A stretch of DNA of 64,000 nt, taken from contig NZ_QNUF01000003.1 of the NCBI RefSeq assembly GCF_003385455.1, forward strand, positions 1 to 64,000, given 5' to 3'. Origin of the DNA: Chryseobacterium rhizosphaerae (lineage in GTDB: Bacteria > Bacteroidota > Bacteroidia > Flavobacteriales > Weeksellaceae). Within the stretch, counting starts at the first letter, position 1, and each line of letters opens with the position of its first letter. This document shows, piece after piece, positions 1 through 8,499 of this stretch. The notes under the pieces were generated by a model. That model was given only the letters and a program-made list of their open reading frames with translations, was not told the origin of the DNA and ran no database searches. Both the position numbers and the translations under genes were made by a program.

Positions 1-56
1 CCAATACTGTAATCTCTTTGAGTACGCTTTTCCTTTTTTAATTCTTGATCTTTCAT
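1..56 (-). CDS. IS3-family transposase OrfA, N-terminal fragment
   Basis: Only the first 18 codons are in the window. The protein begins MKDQELKKEKRTQRDYSIG. The charged start followed by RTQRDYS is what I recall of the N-terminus of flavobacterial IS3-family OrfA proteins, which bind DNA through a helix-turn-helix located further on. The ATG is 42 bases inside the inferred element end. The gene is cut by the window edge, not visibly broken. With so few residues the family call rests on the motif and on the terminal repeat next to it. Confidence 0.5.
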   Translation of the reverse strand, partial: MKDQELKKEKRTQRDYSI

Positions 57-98
57 AATATAAGTTGAGTAATTGTCAACTTATTTCAGGACGGGACA
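1..98 (-). mobile_element. End of an IS3-like insertion sequence (partial)
   Basis: The first 98 bases look like the left end of an IS3-family element that continues off the window. Read on the minus strand the element would begin TGTCCCGTCC at position 98. It then shows a 9-bp inverted repeat (60-68 with 76-84) and, at 56, the start codon of a transposase-like ORF. The terminal TG and the short distance from the end to the ORF fit IS3 elements. The far end and any target duplication lie outside the window, so the boundary at 98 is inferred. Confidence 0.55.
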
Positions 99-106
99 AT
101 TCAAAC

Positions 107-137
107 AAAAAAAGCAGAGATTAAGTCTCTGCTTTTT
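107..137 (-). terminator. Rho-independent terminator after the TonB receptor gene
   Basis: A hairpin with an 8-bp core stem (AGCAGAGA / TCTCTGCT, loop TTAAG) extended by A:T pairs lies 13 bases past the stop of the receptor gene ending at 150. On the minus strand it ends in a U run. Confidence 0.8.
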
Positions 138-149
138 GCTGTCTTCTGT

Positions 150-2894
150 CTAAAATTTAAATTCTACTCTCGCAAACACAAAGCGTCCTCCGATACCATA
201 CTGAGAAACCTGTCTGGAATAGACAAACTGATTATCTGCCGTTAATGAGCTTATATTAGGGCTTTTGGAAGGAAGTATATTGAAGAGATTATTACTTCCA
301 ACGGTTGCTGAAATATTCTTATTAAAATCATACCCCACCGAAAGATCCGTTACAAAGCGGCTATTTAGTACAAAATGCTCCCCGCTTTCTGTGATGCCAT
401 CAAAATTGGCATCCACAACATCTGCATCTGTCACTTTACCGAAAAAAGAATTTCGAAGTACAAGGCTAAAGTCTGATAATTTCAGGGTGTTGGATAATGT
501 TGCTTTTATCCGGGGTACAGCCTCTTCAAAATAGACTCTGTTCGGCTCAGAAAAATAATTATCTATCTGGCTTACTAATTTCGGGGATGCGTGGATATCT
601 CCAATTCTTTTGGTTTGGTTCAGGTTAATGCCCAAATTATTTTCCAGGGAAACACCTGATGAAATTTTCGAAGTCTGAGAAACTGTAATATCTAGTCCTT
701 TTGTCTGAGAATCCACAGCATTGGCAAAAAAATTAGCAGCGCTTGCTCTTGCCACGTCGAAAGCATCCTGAAGAACTGCCTGATCTGAACCTGGGGTAAA
801 GCTACCATTAGGACGGAAGAAAAGGTCTGTAAGGACCACCCTGTTTTTTATTTTTATATAATATACATCCGCTGTGAATGCCAGGCTTAATGCCGGAATT
901 CTCCATGTAATTCCCGTACTGTAGGATTGTGATGTTTCCTGCTTTAATTTTGGAATACCAAGAGCCTGTGCTGCCTCAGAATTATTCCTGAAAGTACCTA
1001 CCTGTGTTGTTTTTCCTTGCTGAATCAATGTGGAAGTAGAACTATAATAAATCTGAGCTAAAGAAGGTTCTCTAAATCCTGTAGATACGGCACCTCTCCA
1101 ATTGAAATTGGGTGCCAGTTTTACATTTGTTGCCAGCTTATAATTAAATGTAGATCCAAAGTCTGAATAGTTTTCATAGCGCAGAGCACCTTCCAGTAAC
1201 CATCTGTCTGTTACTTCAAGCTCCACATCAGCGTAGGCCGCAACACTATTCCGACTTCCGGAAACAGCATTTTCAGGACTGAAACCAGGAAAAACCTGAG
1301 CTCCTGCCGGTCTTATATTTCCAAAAAAGTCTGTTACTTTTTCATTTTCAGGTGTATTGGCAGTAACCACATTCCCAAAAATATCATAAGAAGCATAAGA
1401 GTTTTCCTTTCCGGCGTTTACTTTGTAGTTTTCATATCTGTATTCTCCTCCAAACGCGAGGTTAAGGCCATGCAATACATTATATTTCTTCGAAAAATCA
1501 AGATTGACCGTATTCTGTGAAAACTCAGATCCTCCAGCTTCAAAACTTCTTGGAGAATGGTCTGTCAGAGAGGCATTAAAGGTATTCACAACACCAAAGC
1601 TAAAGGCATTTTTCCCAAATGTATTACTGAAATCTACGTTCCAGCCATTCCATTTTCCTTTAATTCCTGCTGCAAGGGAATAATCATTTACTGTCGCTTC
1701 AATCTGAGGCAGATATCCATTAGGAGTAACCGCATTGATGTTTCTTTCGTTATTTGGAAGACGATAAAAACCACCAGCATTTCCAATACGGTAGCTGTAT
1801 CCCCCAAAAGAATAGACTTTCCAATCGTCATTAACCGGTATTTCAGAATTAAAGAAAAGCTGTACCGACTGTAATTTAGACTGCCCGGCTCTAAGACTGA
1901 AGTCTTTTCTTTCCAGTCCCCTGTAAGCAAGCTCCTGACTGGTAAAATCACCACCTAATAGCCCCTGAAGGTCAGAAATACTGTTTGCATTGGAAATCTG
2001 AGACTGAAAACCGGAGGAGAAATAATCTACTTTTGTTGCATATTGTTTAATGGTACTGATGATCTGCTGGGTATTGGACGTGTTTTTGATATTCTTATAC
2101 AGCCCATCAATATTAACACCATCCTGCAAAGCTCTGTAATTGACAGCGTTGTAAGCATTGAAAATATCTCCTTCCCGAACACCTGCTCTGGAATAAGGAT
2201 CGCGGTATTGTGCGGAGGTTGTAATATTAAAAAAACCGGCTTTTCCGATTTTTGCTCCGTAATTAAGATCCACAGAAATGGTCTGCCCGTCAACTCCTCC
2301 CGAAAAATTATTAGCAACAGGTGAAGCATATCCTCCTAAAAATACCTGTCCGGAAAGTCCCAATCTTTTTTTCAGCCCCAGGTTAACAACACCGGCAATG
2401 GCATCAGATCCATATTGAGCGGAAGCGCCATCCCTTAGCACCTCTATCTTATCTAAAGCAAAAGCAGGAATTGCATTAAGGTCGGTTCCTACAGAACCTC
2501 TTCCCGGAGTAAGTGTTACGTTAATCAAAGAAGACTGATATCGTCTTTTTCCGTTTAGCAACACCAAAACCTGATCCGGACCCAAACCTCTTAAAAGGGC
2601 AGGATCCACGAAATCAGTACCATCATTAACAGTATGTGAAGTAGATGAAAATGAGGGAACGATATAGTTTAAAGCCTGACTGATATTATTGACAGGACTT
2701 TGTTTTAGAATTTTTGAAATATTAATGATATCTACCGGAACCGGAGTATCAGTTAATGATCTTCCGGAACCTCGTGATCCCAGGATGACCACATCGTCTA
2801 TTTTTTTGGACTGTACTGTATCAGACTGCGCGTAATAAAATGTTGTAATAAAGGCAGCTGAAGTGATAAGGATTTTTTTATTGAAATGATACAT
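150..2894 (-). CDS. TonB-dependent outer membrane receptor
   Basis: The 914-residue protein begins with a signal peptide ending near FYYAQS. A plug domain occupies roughly residues 45-180 and contains LNGKRR, a VLRDGASAQYG segment and AGVVNLG, as in TonB-dependent receptors. The rest is beta-barrel and ends in an aromatic residue (EFKF), typical of outer membrane proteins. There is no N-terminal carboxypeptidase-like domain and no SusD partner, so it looks like a stand-alone nutrient receptor. The substrate cannot be read from the sequence. The long leader carries an S-box-like RNA motif and a small ORF, which hints at control by sulfur or methionine status. A terminator follows the gene, then an insertion sequence end. 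Confidence 0.9.
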   Translation of the reverse strand: MYHFNKKILITSAAFITTFYYAQSDTVQSKKIDDVVILGSRGSGRSLTDTPVPVDIINISKILKQSPVNNISQALNYIVPSFSSTSHTVNDGTDFVDPALLRGLGPDQVLVLLNGKRRYQSSLINVTLTPGRGSVGTDLNAIPAFALDKIEVLRDGASAQYGSDAIAGVVNLGLKKRLGLSGQVFLGGYASPVANNFSGGVDGQTISVDLNYGAKIGKAGFFNITTSAQYRDPYSRAGVREGDIFNAYNAVNYRALQDGVNIDGLYKNIKNTSNTQQIISTIKQYATKVDYFSSGFQSQISNANSISDLQGLLGGDFTSQELAYRGLERKDFSLRAGQSKLQSVQLFFNSEIPVNDDWKVYSFGGYSYRIGNAGGFYRLPNNERNINAVTPNGYLPQIEATVNDYSLAAGIKGKWNGWNVDFSNTFGKNAFSFGVVNTFNASLTDHSPRSFEAGGSEFSQNTVNLDFSKKYNVLHGLNLAFGGEYRYENYKVNAGKENSYASYDIFGNVVTANTPENEKVTDFFGNIRPAGAQVFPGFSPENAVSGSRNSVAAYADVELEVTDRWLLEGALRYENYSDFGSTFNYKLATNVKLAPNFNWRGAVSTGFREPSLAQIYYSSTSTLIQQGKTTQVGTFRNNSEAAQALGIPKLKQETSQSYSTGITWRIPALSLAFTADVYYIKIKNRVVLTDLFFRPNGSFTPGSDQAVLQDAFDVARASAANFFANAVDSQTKGLDITVSQTSKISSGVSLENNLGINLNQTKRIGDIHASPKLVSQIDNYFSEPNRVYFEEAVPRIKATLSNTLKLSDFSLVLRNSFFGKVTDADVVDANFDGITESGEHFVLNSRFVTDLSVGYDFNKNISATVGSNNLFNILPSKSPNISSLTADNQFVYSRQVSQYGIGGRFVFARVEFKF

Positions 2895-2915
2895 GTGTTT
2901 TATTTTTTTGTTGTG

Positions 2916-2965
2916 AGGATTTACTTTTAAGCACTACAAATCCTGTAACCTTAAATTTTAAGGTT
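2916..2965 (-). promoter_or_regulatory. Two leader hairpins before the TonB receptor start
   Basis: A perfect 9-bp inverted repeat (2947-2955 with 2957-2965) and a second 7-bp repeat (2916-2922 with 2938-2944) lie between the small ORF and the receptor start codon. They could form alternative structures in the leader RNA. Neither is followed by a U run on the minus strand, so a simple terminator is unlikely. Confidence 0.4.
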
Positions 2966-2997
2966 AGCATAAATGTTTGAAATGTTAGTATTATTTT

Positions 2998-3084
2998 TTA
3001 GAAATGGAAAAGGCTAGCAACAACAACACATGCCCATATAGAAATGGCATGAGAAGATATCAGAGTAATGAAGCCCGTCTTCAT
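2998..3084 (-). CDS. Putative 28-residue leader peptide
   Basis: An ATG-initiated ORF of 28 codons lies in the leader between the S-box-like motif and the receptor gene, on the same strand. It begins MKTGFITLISSHAIS, continues WACVVVAS and ends at a TAA. It has a hydrophobic C-terminal half with one Cys. The position in a structured leader, upstream of hairpins, is what one expects of a regulatory leader peptide. A short membrane peptide is the alternative. I see no strong ribosome binding site, but such sites are often weak in this phylum. Chance is not excluded at this length. Confidence 0.35.
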   Translation of the reverse strand: MKTGFITLISSHAISIWACVVVASLFHF

Positions 3085-3199
3085 GATCTGAGGAATAAAA
3101 ATTGACATGTGTAATGAGATTTCCCGTGTCTTTAAACATTGATTTTAACTTTAAAACAAAAATTCAAGATGGGAGAAATGATAGAATGATAAACATTTT

Positions 3200-3287
3200 T
3201 TCCGGAAGATCCGGCTTATCGATTGCAGCACCTTGCTTGTTTTTGCAGGTTGCTATCCCATCTAGAGATTCTTGATAATTACCTGGC
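3200..3287 (-). promoter_or_regulatory. S-box-like (SAM-I core) RNA motif, compact form
   Basis: On the minus strand the leader reads UUAUCAAGA, a short hairpin (AUCUC / GGGAU), AGCAACC, a P3-like hairpin, AGGUGCU and then GAUAA. These match, in order, the J1/2, J2/3 and P3 core signatures of SAM-I riboswitches, and UUAUC can pair with GAUAA as P1. The usual long P2 arm with kink-turn and pseudoknot is replaced by a 5-bp hairpin, and P4 is nearly absent. A CCGGA/UCCGG hairpin follows (3201-3214). Assignment is by eye, so ligand binding is inference. Confidence 0.4.
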
Positions 3288-3294
3288 AAAGATA
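3287..3294 (-). promoter_or_regulatory. Candidate -7 promoter element for the receptor leader
   Basis: The minus strand reads TATCTTTG, a full match to the Bacteroidota -7 consensus TAnnTTTG. Transcription would start at the 5' edge of the S-box-like motif. No clear -33 TTTG is found at the expected spacing. Confidence 0.4.
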
Positions 3295-3403
3295 TAATTA
3301 TTTCAGAAATAAAAAAATATTTGACATAAAAAATTAATTTCCATCATTTTATCGTAACAAATTCTCCTTTTGAGCGTCTAACGGAATAGTAGTAAAAAAC
3401 ATT

Positions 3404-5620
3404 ATGAAAAAAACTGTATTCGCTTTATCACTTGTAAGCTCGGTTTTAATTTTTTCTCAGGAAAAAAATAATAACCAGCCTAAAGAAAAACAAATTGACG
3501 GTGTAGTGATCACCAAAACTAAAAAAGCAGTTGAACAAAAAGCAGACCGTACTGTTTTTGATTTCTCTGAACAGCCTCAGCTCAACAACGGGAATGTATT
3601 GGAAGGGATTAAAAAACTTCCGGGACTTGTAGCCACAGACATCGCGGGAATGATGTATCAGGGAAAAATGCTGGATGTTTATCTTAACGGAAGACCTTTA
3701 AACATTACTTCTAATGAATTAAACTCATTTCTTGAAGGCATGCCTGCCAATTCTGTAGAGAAAATTGAGGTGATTACCCAACCAGGCGCAGAATTTCCGG
3801 CAACCTCCGGAGGAGCCATCATGAATATTGTTACGAATAAAAATGCCAATAAATACTTAACAGCTACTTATTCCGGGAATTATACGTTCACAAACTATGA
3901 TAAGTATAGAAACAGGGTAACTAACTCAATTAACCTCAACGCCAGAAATAAACTCTTCGGATGGCAGCTTAATGTTGGCCAAAACTATCGTGAAAGTATG
4001 CTTAATACTCAGCAGGACAACCTTCTGTCTGGAAATACGGACCGATATGCACGTGGATATTTTGCAAAATCAGGGGTAACCTTTGAGCTTGGGCAGGACA
4101 GATTATTGCTTAACTACGACATTTACCACAATAATAATGATAACTATACTCTAAGTAATGGTCTTGCTGATCTCCTTGTCAGCCAGGATCCTGATGTTTA
4201 TAAGGAAGCTAAATTTGATGCTTTTGATGCAGCACGTACCAACAGCCTGAGACAGGAAGCTGTGGTGACCTATCAAAAGCGTTTTGCAGACAAGTCCCAA
4301 AAGCTGGATTTTCAGTTTGGCTATACAAAGTCTGATACCAAGTTTTCTCAGGATAATTTCTTTCGGGAAGGTTTTTATACAGAAAATGGGAAACCTTTTA
4401 CCTATGCAGGAGGCAATGATATTCTCAACAACAAATCGGATATGAGAATAGCCAACTTCAAAGTTGATTACTCACAACCCATTAAGCTTCTTGATGGTGG
4501 AAAGCTAAGTGCAGGAGGGTTATATGAAAGACAGGATTATGATACTAAAAGCTTTGGATTGACCAATTTAGAATATCAAAGACAAACCGCATCTACCTAT
4601 TTAGAATTTCAGGCAAAACTGAAGAAGTTTGATTTTACATTAGGAGGACGTGCTGAAAACTATGATATTTCCGGAGTAACAAGATACATTAACAAAGATA
4701 AAAAACTTGTTCAGGATGATTTAATTCCTTTTAATAAGTTTAAGTTTTTCCCAAATGCCAGCATTCAGTATAGCATGATGAATCAGGTGTATGTTGCGGC
4801 AAACTATAACAGAAAAATCAGTTTACCGAGTATTTCTGCTCTTAACCCCAACAATACCACATTTGCAGGTCCCAATACCCAAATAACCGGTAACCCGAAT
4901 CTTCAGCCGACCATTTTTGATAACTATGAGCTTAAGGTTTCTGCTTTTGATTATGCATTTATCGGCTATAGTGTAAGTTCGGCAAGCAACCAGGTTGCAC
5001 AGATTATCAGAAAAGACGGTAAAAATCTGTACAATGAGCAGATTAATATTTCTAATATGAAAATCCACAATTTCAATGTAGGTCTTCCTATTCCTTTTAT
5101 GATATTCAGCAAACCGATAAGTGAAATCATGAAGTTTAATTTTAATCCTGATAAAATCAACTTTATGTATCTGTATGCAGGATATCAGAAACATGACATT
5201 GAAAACCTCAACAATAAAGGGTTTTGGATTTTTAATGTGATGACTCAAATTATCCTTCCTAAGGAAATCAATATGAATGTTAATTACAGCTATTTAACAC
5301 CCAAAGGAGGATATTTCTATTTTACAGCAGATAAACCGTTCAATAACTCCCTTAATATTACACTGACTAAAAAGTTTTTGGACAAGCGCCTTACGGTTTC
5401 CGTATTTGCTAATGATATTTTCAACAGCCAGGTGATGCAGGCTTATTCCAGCCCACCTGAGGGAGAAAGGGTTATGATACGATCTAAATATGATTCAAGA
5501 AACTTCGGTTTTTCAATCAATTATAAAATTCCTACCAGAAACAAACTGGCAAAAGAAGATCCCAATATCTTAAACCAAACTAAAAAAGAAGATACCGGTG
5601 TCATGCAGCAGGGACAATAA
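3404..5620 (+). CDS. Outer membrane beta-barrel / TonB-receptor-like protein
   Basis: A 738-residue protein with a signal peptide ending near IFSQ. A plug-like region spans residues about 50-150, with the segment VEKIEVITQPGAEFPATSGG and then IMNIVTNK. The remainder is a large barrel related to the outer-membrane beta-barrel family 3 proteins of Bacteroidota. It lacks the N-terminal carboxypeptidase-regulatory domain many relatives have. The C-terminal 25 residues are polar and Gln-rich and do not end in an aromatic residue, which is unusual for a barrel. Its substrate is unknown. The gene stands alone, divergent from the other receptor, with its own terminator. Confidence 0.8.
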   Translation: MKKTVFALSLVSSVLIFSQEKNNNQPKEKQIDGVVITKTKKAVEQKADRTVFDFSEQPQLNNGNVLEGIKKLPGLVATDIAGMMYQGKMLDVYLNGRPLNITSNELNSFLEGMPANSVEKIEVITQPGAEFPATSGGAIMNIVTNKNANKYLTATYSGNYTFTNYDKYRNRVTNSINLNARNKLFGWQLNVGQNYRESMLNTQQDNLLSGNTDRYARGYFAKSGVTFELGQDRLLLNYDIYHNNNDNYTLSNGLADLLVSQDPDVYKEAKFDAFDAARTNSLRQEAVVTYQKRFADKSQKLDFQFGYTKSDTKFSQDNFFREGFYTENGKPFTYAGGNDILNNKSDMRIANFKVDYSQPIKLLDGGKLSAGGLYERQDYDTKSFGLTNLEYQRQTASTYLEFQAKLKKFDFTLGGRAENYDISGVTRYINKDKKLVQDDLIPFNKFKFFPNASIQYSMMNQVYVAANYNRKISLPSISALNPNNTTFAGPNTQITGNPNLQPTIFDNYELKVSAFDYAFIGYSVSSASNQVAQIIRKDGKNLYNEQINISNMKIHNFNVGLPIPFMIFSKPISEIMKFNFNPDKINFMYLYAGYQKHDIENLNNKGFWIFNVMTQIILPKEINMNVNYSYLTPKGGYFYFTADKPFNNSLNITLTKKFLDKRLTVSVFANDIFNSQVMQAYSSPPEGERVMIRSKYDSRNFGFSINYKIPTRNKLAKEDPNILNQTKKEDTGVMQQGQ

Positions 5621-5638
5621 ATAAATTTGTTAAAAATT

Positions 5639-5670
5639 AAAAGACAGTGATTATTTCACTGTCTTTTTTT
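5639..5670 (+). terminator. Rho-independent terminator
   Basis: A 9-bp stem (AGACAGTGA / TCACTGTCT) with a TTATT loop, extended by A:T pairs and followed by a T run, lies about 20 bases after the stop at 5620. Confidence 0.85.
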
Positions 5671-5788
5671 TATCTACTTTTCGCTTTTTACGTGACACAA
5701 CAGGTATCTGCAAGATTTGTGGAAATCTAAGTTTAGAATGAAGCCAATGGAAATGATATTTTATTGATCAATGAGCTAAGACCTATTC

Positions 5789-6499
5789 CTAAAAATCCAG
5801 TGTTTGAAACCTCCAATCCAATGTATCAATGAGTGTTAGCTGGTTCAGATTCACGGGAAGCCCGCTGATTATTTTCAGAACCTGAAGAGCCATCATACTT
5901 CCAACGATTCCCGGTAAAGCACCCAATACTCCAAGGCTGTCACAATCCGGCATATCTTCATCAAAAGGAGGTTCCGGAAACAGATCGCGCAGGTTTTTGC
6001 TTCCTTTATGATTGAATACCGCCAGCTGTCCTGAGAAGCCAAGAATACTTCCATAGACCAATGTTTTTTCCAGCTTTACACAGGTATCATTCACCAGATA
6101 TCTTGTTGAGAAATTATCGGAACCATCTACTACTACATCATATTGAGACAGCACTTGTTCTGCATTTGAAGCATTAATTTTCTCGTTGATCCCCATAAAC
6201 GCTACCTGATGATTGAGGTTTTTCACAAATATTTCTGCGCTTTTTACTTTAGGCATTCCCATATTATTTTCATTATGGATTACCTGCCGGTTTAGGTTAT
6301 GAATCTCCAGATGATCAAAATCCATCACAGCTAAACTACCTACTCCAGCGGCAGCCAAGTATTGGATAATAGGACTTCCCAGACCTCCCGCTCCTATGAC
6401 AAGAACTTTTGAAGCCATTATTTTCTTTTGTCCTTCCAGTCCTATTTCCTCAATAAAGATCTGACGGCTGTATCTCGCAAATGTATCTTCGTTTTTCAT
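5789..6499 (-). CDS. thiF: ThiF/MoeB-type adenylyltransferase (ThiS activating)
   Basis: A 236-residue E1-like enzyme that should adenylate the C-terminal glycine of ThiS in thiazole synthesis. The nucleotide-binding motif GAGGLG is at residues 36-41, followed by the expected DFDHLEIHNLNRQ segment and a VDGSDNF motif. It is the last gene of the thiamine operon, 25 bases after thiH. It lacks the two CxxC pairs that bind zinc in E. coli ThiF and MoeB: the region before LFPEPP has no cysteines and the C-terminus ends LDWRFQTLDF without the final pair. MoeB in molybdopterin synthesis is possible by homology, but the operon argues for ThiF. Confidence 0.9.
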   Translation of the reverse strand: MKNEDTFARYSRQIFIEEIGLEGQKKIMASKVLVIGAGGLGSPIIQYLAAAGVGSLAVMDFDHLEIHNLNRQVIHNENNMGMPKVKSAEIFVKNLNHQVAFMGINEKINASNAEQVLSQYDVVVDGSDNFSTRYLVNDTCVKLEKTLVYGSILGFSGQLAVFNHKGSKNLRDLFPEPPFDEDMPDCDSLGVLGALPGIVGSMMALQVLKIISGLPVNLNQLTLIDTLDWRFQTLDF

Positions 6500-6524
6500 C
6501 GTTGGTCATTAACATATTTACCAT

Positions 6525-7643
6525 TTAAACACCGCTATATATGGAATCCCAGTCTTTCATGACAGGATCATACCCTGATTTTCTAATCATATTCCTGATC
6601 TCCTCCATACTCCGTTCATCACTGGTTTCAAACTGTTCCAAAGATTCTTTGTCCACAGAATATCCTCCGGGATTGGTTTTGGATCCTGCACTCATCGCGG
6701 TAGCTCCCAGAGACACAATATTATTTCTGAAAACTTCATTTTCCCTGGTAGAGATTGAGATTTCAAGGTCTTCATTCCATATTCTGTAGGCACAGATCAG
6801 CTGAAGCAGATCTTTATCTTCCATTATAAAATTGGGTTCAATAATTCCCTCTGCGGGTCTCAGCCTGGGAAATGAAACTGAAAATTTACTTTTCCAGTAC
6901 TGCTTCTGAAGATAATCTATGTGCAATGCATTGAAAAAACTGTCTACCCGCCAATCTTCCAGCCCTAGCAGAACTCCCAGTCCTATTTTATGAATACCTG
7001 ACCTCCCTATTCTATCCGGGGTATCCAGACGAAAATCAAAATTGGATTTCTTTCCTTTCGGATGGTATTCTTTATATACTTCCTGATGATAAGTTTCCTG
7101 ATATACCAATACCGAATGGACTCCCTCTTCATGCAAAAGTTTATATTCCTCTTCTGCTAAAGGCTGTACTTCGATGGAAATATTGGAAAAATGTGGTCTT
7201 AATAAACGGACCGCATTCTGAAAATAAGGAACCCCCACTATTTTATTAGCTTCTCCGCTTACCAGCAATATATGATTCACTTCCATAGACTTTAGTACCG
7301 AAGCCTCTACCATGAGTTCTGTATCGGATAGTGTTTTCCTCTTTAAGTTATTATCCAGACTGAAGCCGCAATAGGTACAGATATTCTGACATTCATTGCT
7401 GAGATACAGGGGTGCATATAACTGAATGGTTTTCCCAAAACGTTTTTGAGTTAGCGCCTGTGTCATTCTAGCCATCTGTTCCAATTCTGAAGCGGCAGCC
7501 GGAGAAAGCAGGTTCAGAAAGTCTTCAAGGGTTTTATTTTTTTTCTGAAGGCTGATTTGAACATCAGACAGACTTACTTTTTCAAGCTTATTCTTTACCT
7601 CATCCCATTGAAATTGTTCAAAAACATCTTTAAAGCTTTTCAT
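6525..7643 (-). CDS. thiH: 2-iminoacetate synthase ThiH (radical SAM)
   Basis: A 372-residue radical SAM enzyme that cleaves tyrosine to give 2-iminoacetate (dehydroglycine) for the thiazole ring. The radical SAM cluster CxxxCxxC is at C85, C89 and C92. The C-terminal part carries the SAGSKTNPGGY segment typical of ThiH. It lies 9 bases after thiG, which is its partner in the thiazole synthase reaction. Use of ThiH instead of the oxygen-dependent ThiO fits operation at low oxygen. The ATG at 7643 is the natural start. Confidence 0.95.
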   Translation of the reverse strand: MKSFKDVFEQFQWDEVKNKLEKVSLSDVQISLQKKNKTLEDFLNLLSPAAASELEQMARMTQALTQKRFGKTIQLYAPLYLSNECQNICTYCGFSLDNNLKRKTLSDTELMVEASVLKSMEVNHILLVSGEANKIVGVPYFQNAVRLLRPHFSNISIEVQPLAEEEYKLLHEEGVHSVLVYQETYHQEVYKEYHPKGKKSNFDFRLDTPDRIGRSGIHKIGLGVLLGLEDWRVDSFFNALHIDYLQKQYWKSKFSVSFPRLRPAEGIIEPNFIMEDKDLLQLICAYRIWNEDLEISISTRENEVFRNNIVSLGATAMSAGSKTNPGGYSVDKESLEQFETSDERSMEEIRNMIRKSGYDPVMKDWDSIYSGV

Positions 7644-7652
7644 ATCATGATT

Positions 7653-8429
7653 TTATTCAAATAAAAAGGAAGTAAGAGGACTTGATGCTTCTGCATGATC
7701 GGCAATTGCTCCCAACCCGGATTCAAAGGCTCTTCTTCCGGCAATAACCCCTTCTTTAAATGCAACTGCCATATTAACCGGATTTCTTGCTACAGCAATA
7801 GCCGTGTTCACAAGAACGGCATCTGCCCCCATTTCCATTGCTTTTGCAGCATCAGAAGGTGCTCCTATTCCTGCATCTACAACAACGGGTACATTACTTT
7901 GGCTGATGATAATTTCTAAAAAATCTAATGTTCTTAACCCTTTATTGGTTCCGATAGGTGCTCCTAAGGGCATAACCACAGCTGTTCCGGCATCTTCAAG
8001 ACGTTTACATAAAACGGGATCTGCATGGATATAAGGCATCACTATAAATCCCAGTTTTGCAAGCTCTTCCGTAGCGTACAAGGTTTCAATAGGATCAGGC
8101 AGCAAATATTTGGGATCAGGATGAATTTCCAGTTTCACCCAATTGGTCTCCAGTGCTTCTCTGGCTAATTGGGCTGCTAATACGGCCTCTTTTGCCGTTC
8201 TGGCCCCTGAAGTATTAGGAAGAAGATGAACATGGGTTTCTCTTAATGACTCAAGCAAATCGTCTTCTGCCGACTGCGCGTCAATTCTTTTCAATGCCAT
8301 GGTCACCATATCTGTTCCTGAAGCGACAACAGATGATGTCATATCTCTAAGACGTCCGAATTTTCCTGTTCCTAAAAACAATCTTGATTCAAAGGTCCTG
8401 TCTGCTATTATCAATTTTTGATTATTCAT
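7653..8429 (-). CDS. thiG: Thiazole synthase ThiG
   Basis: A 258-residue TIM-barrel enzyme that joins deoxyxylulose phosphate, the ThiS thiocarboxylate and iminoacetate into the thiazole phosphate. It shows the family segments [37 protein letters not shown] and [11 protein letters not shown]. The schiff-base lysine should be the K in VKLEIHPD. I start at the ATG at 8429; an in-frame TTG at 8450 would add seven residues but is not needed. A hairpin lies between it and the preceding thiE. Confidence 0.96.
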   Translation of the reverse strand: MNNQKLIIADRTFESRLFLGTGKFGRLRDMTSSVVASGTDMVTMALKRIDAQSAEDDLLESLRETHVHLLPNTSGARTAKEAVLAAQLAREALETNWVKLEIHPDPKYLLPDPIETLYATEELAKLGFIVMPYIHADPVLCKRLEDAGTAVVMPLGAPIGTNKGLRTLDFLEIIISQSNVPVVVDAGIGAPSDAAKAMEMGADAVLVNTAIAVARNPVNMAVAFKEGVIAGRRAFESGLGAIADHAEASSPLTSFLFE

Positions 8430-8465
8430 ATTCTCTATTTTTTTTCCCAAGAAGTACAGTCTTTA

Positions 8466-8493
8466 TTTTAGACTTTTCTTTACTTGTCTAAAA
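8466..8493 (-). promoter_or_regulatory. Intra-operon hairpin between thiE and thiG
   Basis: An 8-bp inverted repeat (TTTTAGAC / GTCTAAAA, 12-base loop) lies in the 70-base gap between the thiE stop at 8500 and the thiG start at 8429. It could tune expression or be an RNA processing site. Confidence 0.35.
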
Positions 8494-8499
8494 GTTTCG

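Larger units (their letters stand above)
2895..3403. other. Intergenic region between divergent receptor genes
   Basis: This 509-base stretch is mostly the leader of the minus-strand receptor: promoter element near 3290, S-box-like motif 3200-3287, small ORF 2998-3084 and two hairpins at 2916-2965. The last 80 bases should also hold the promoter of the plus-strand gene at 3404. A TTTG at 3320-3323 could be its -33 element, but no good TAnnTTTG partner is seen. Confidence 0.7.

Noticed and set aside
4823..5248. A 141-codon minus-strand ORF inside the outer membrane protein gene
   Set aside because: It lies fully inside a clear coding sequence on the other strand and has no recognisable features.
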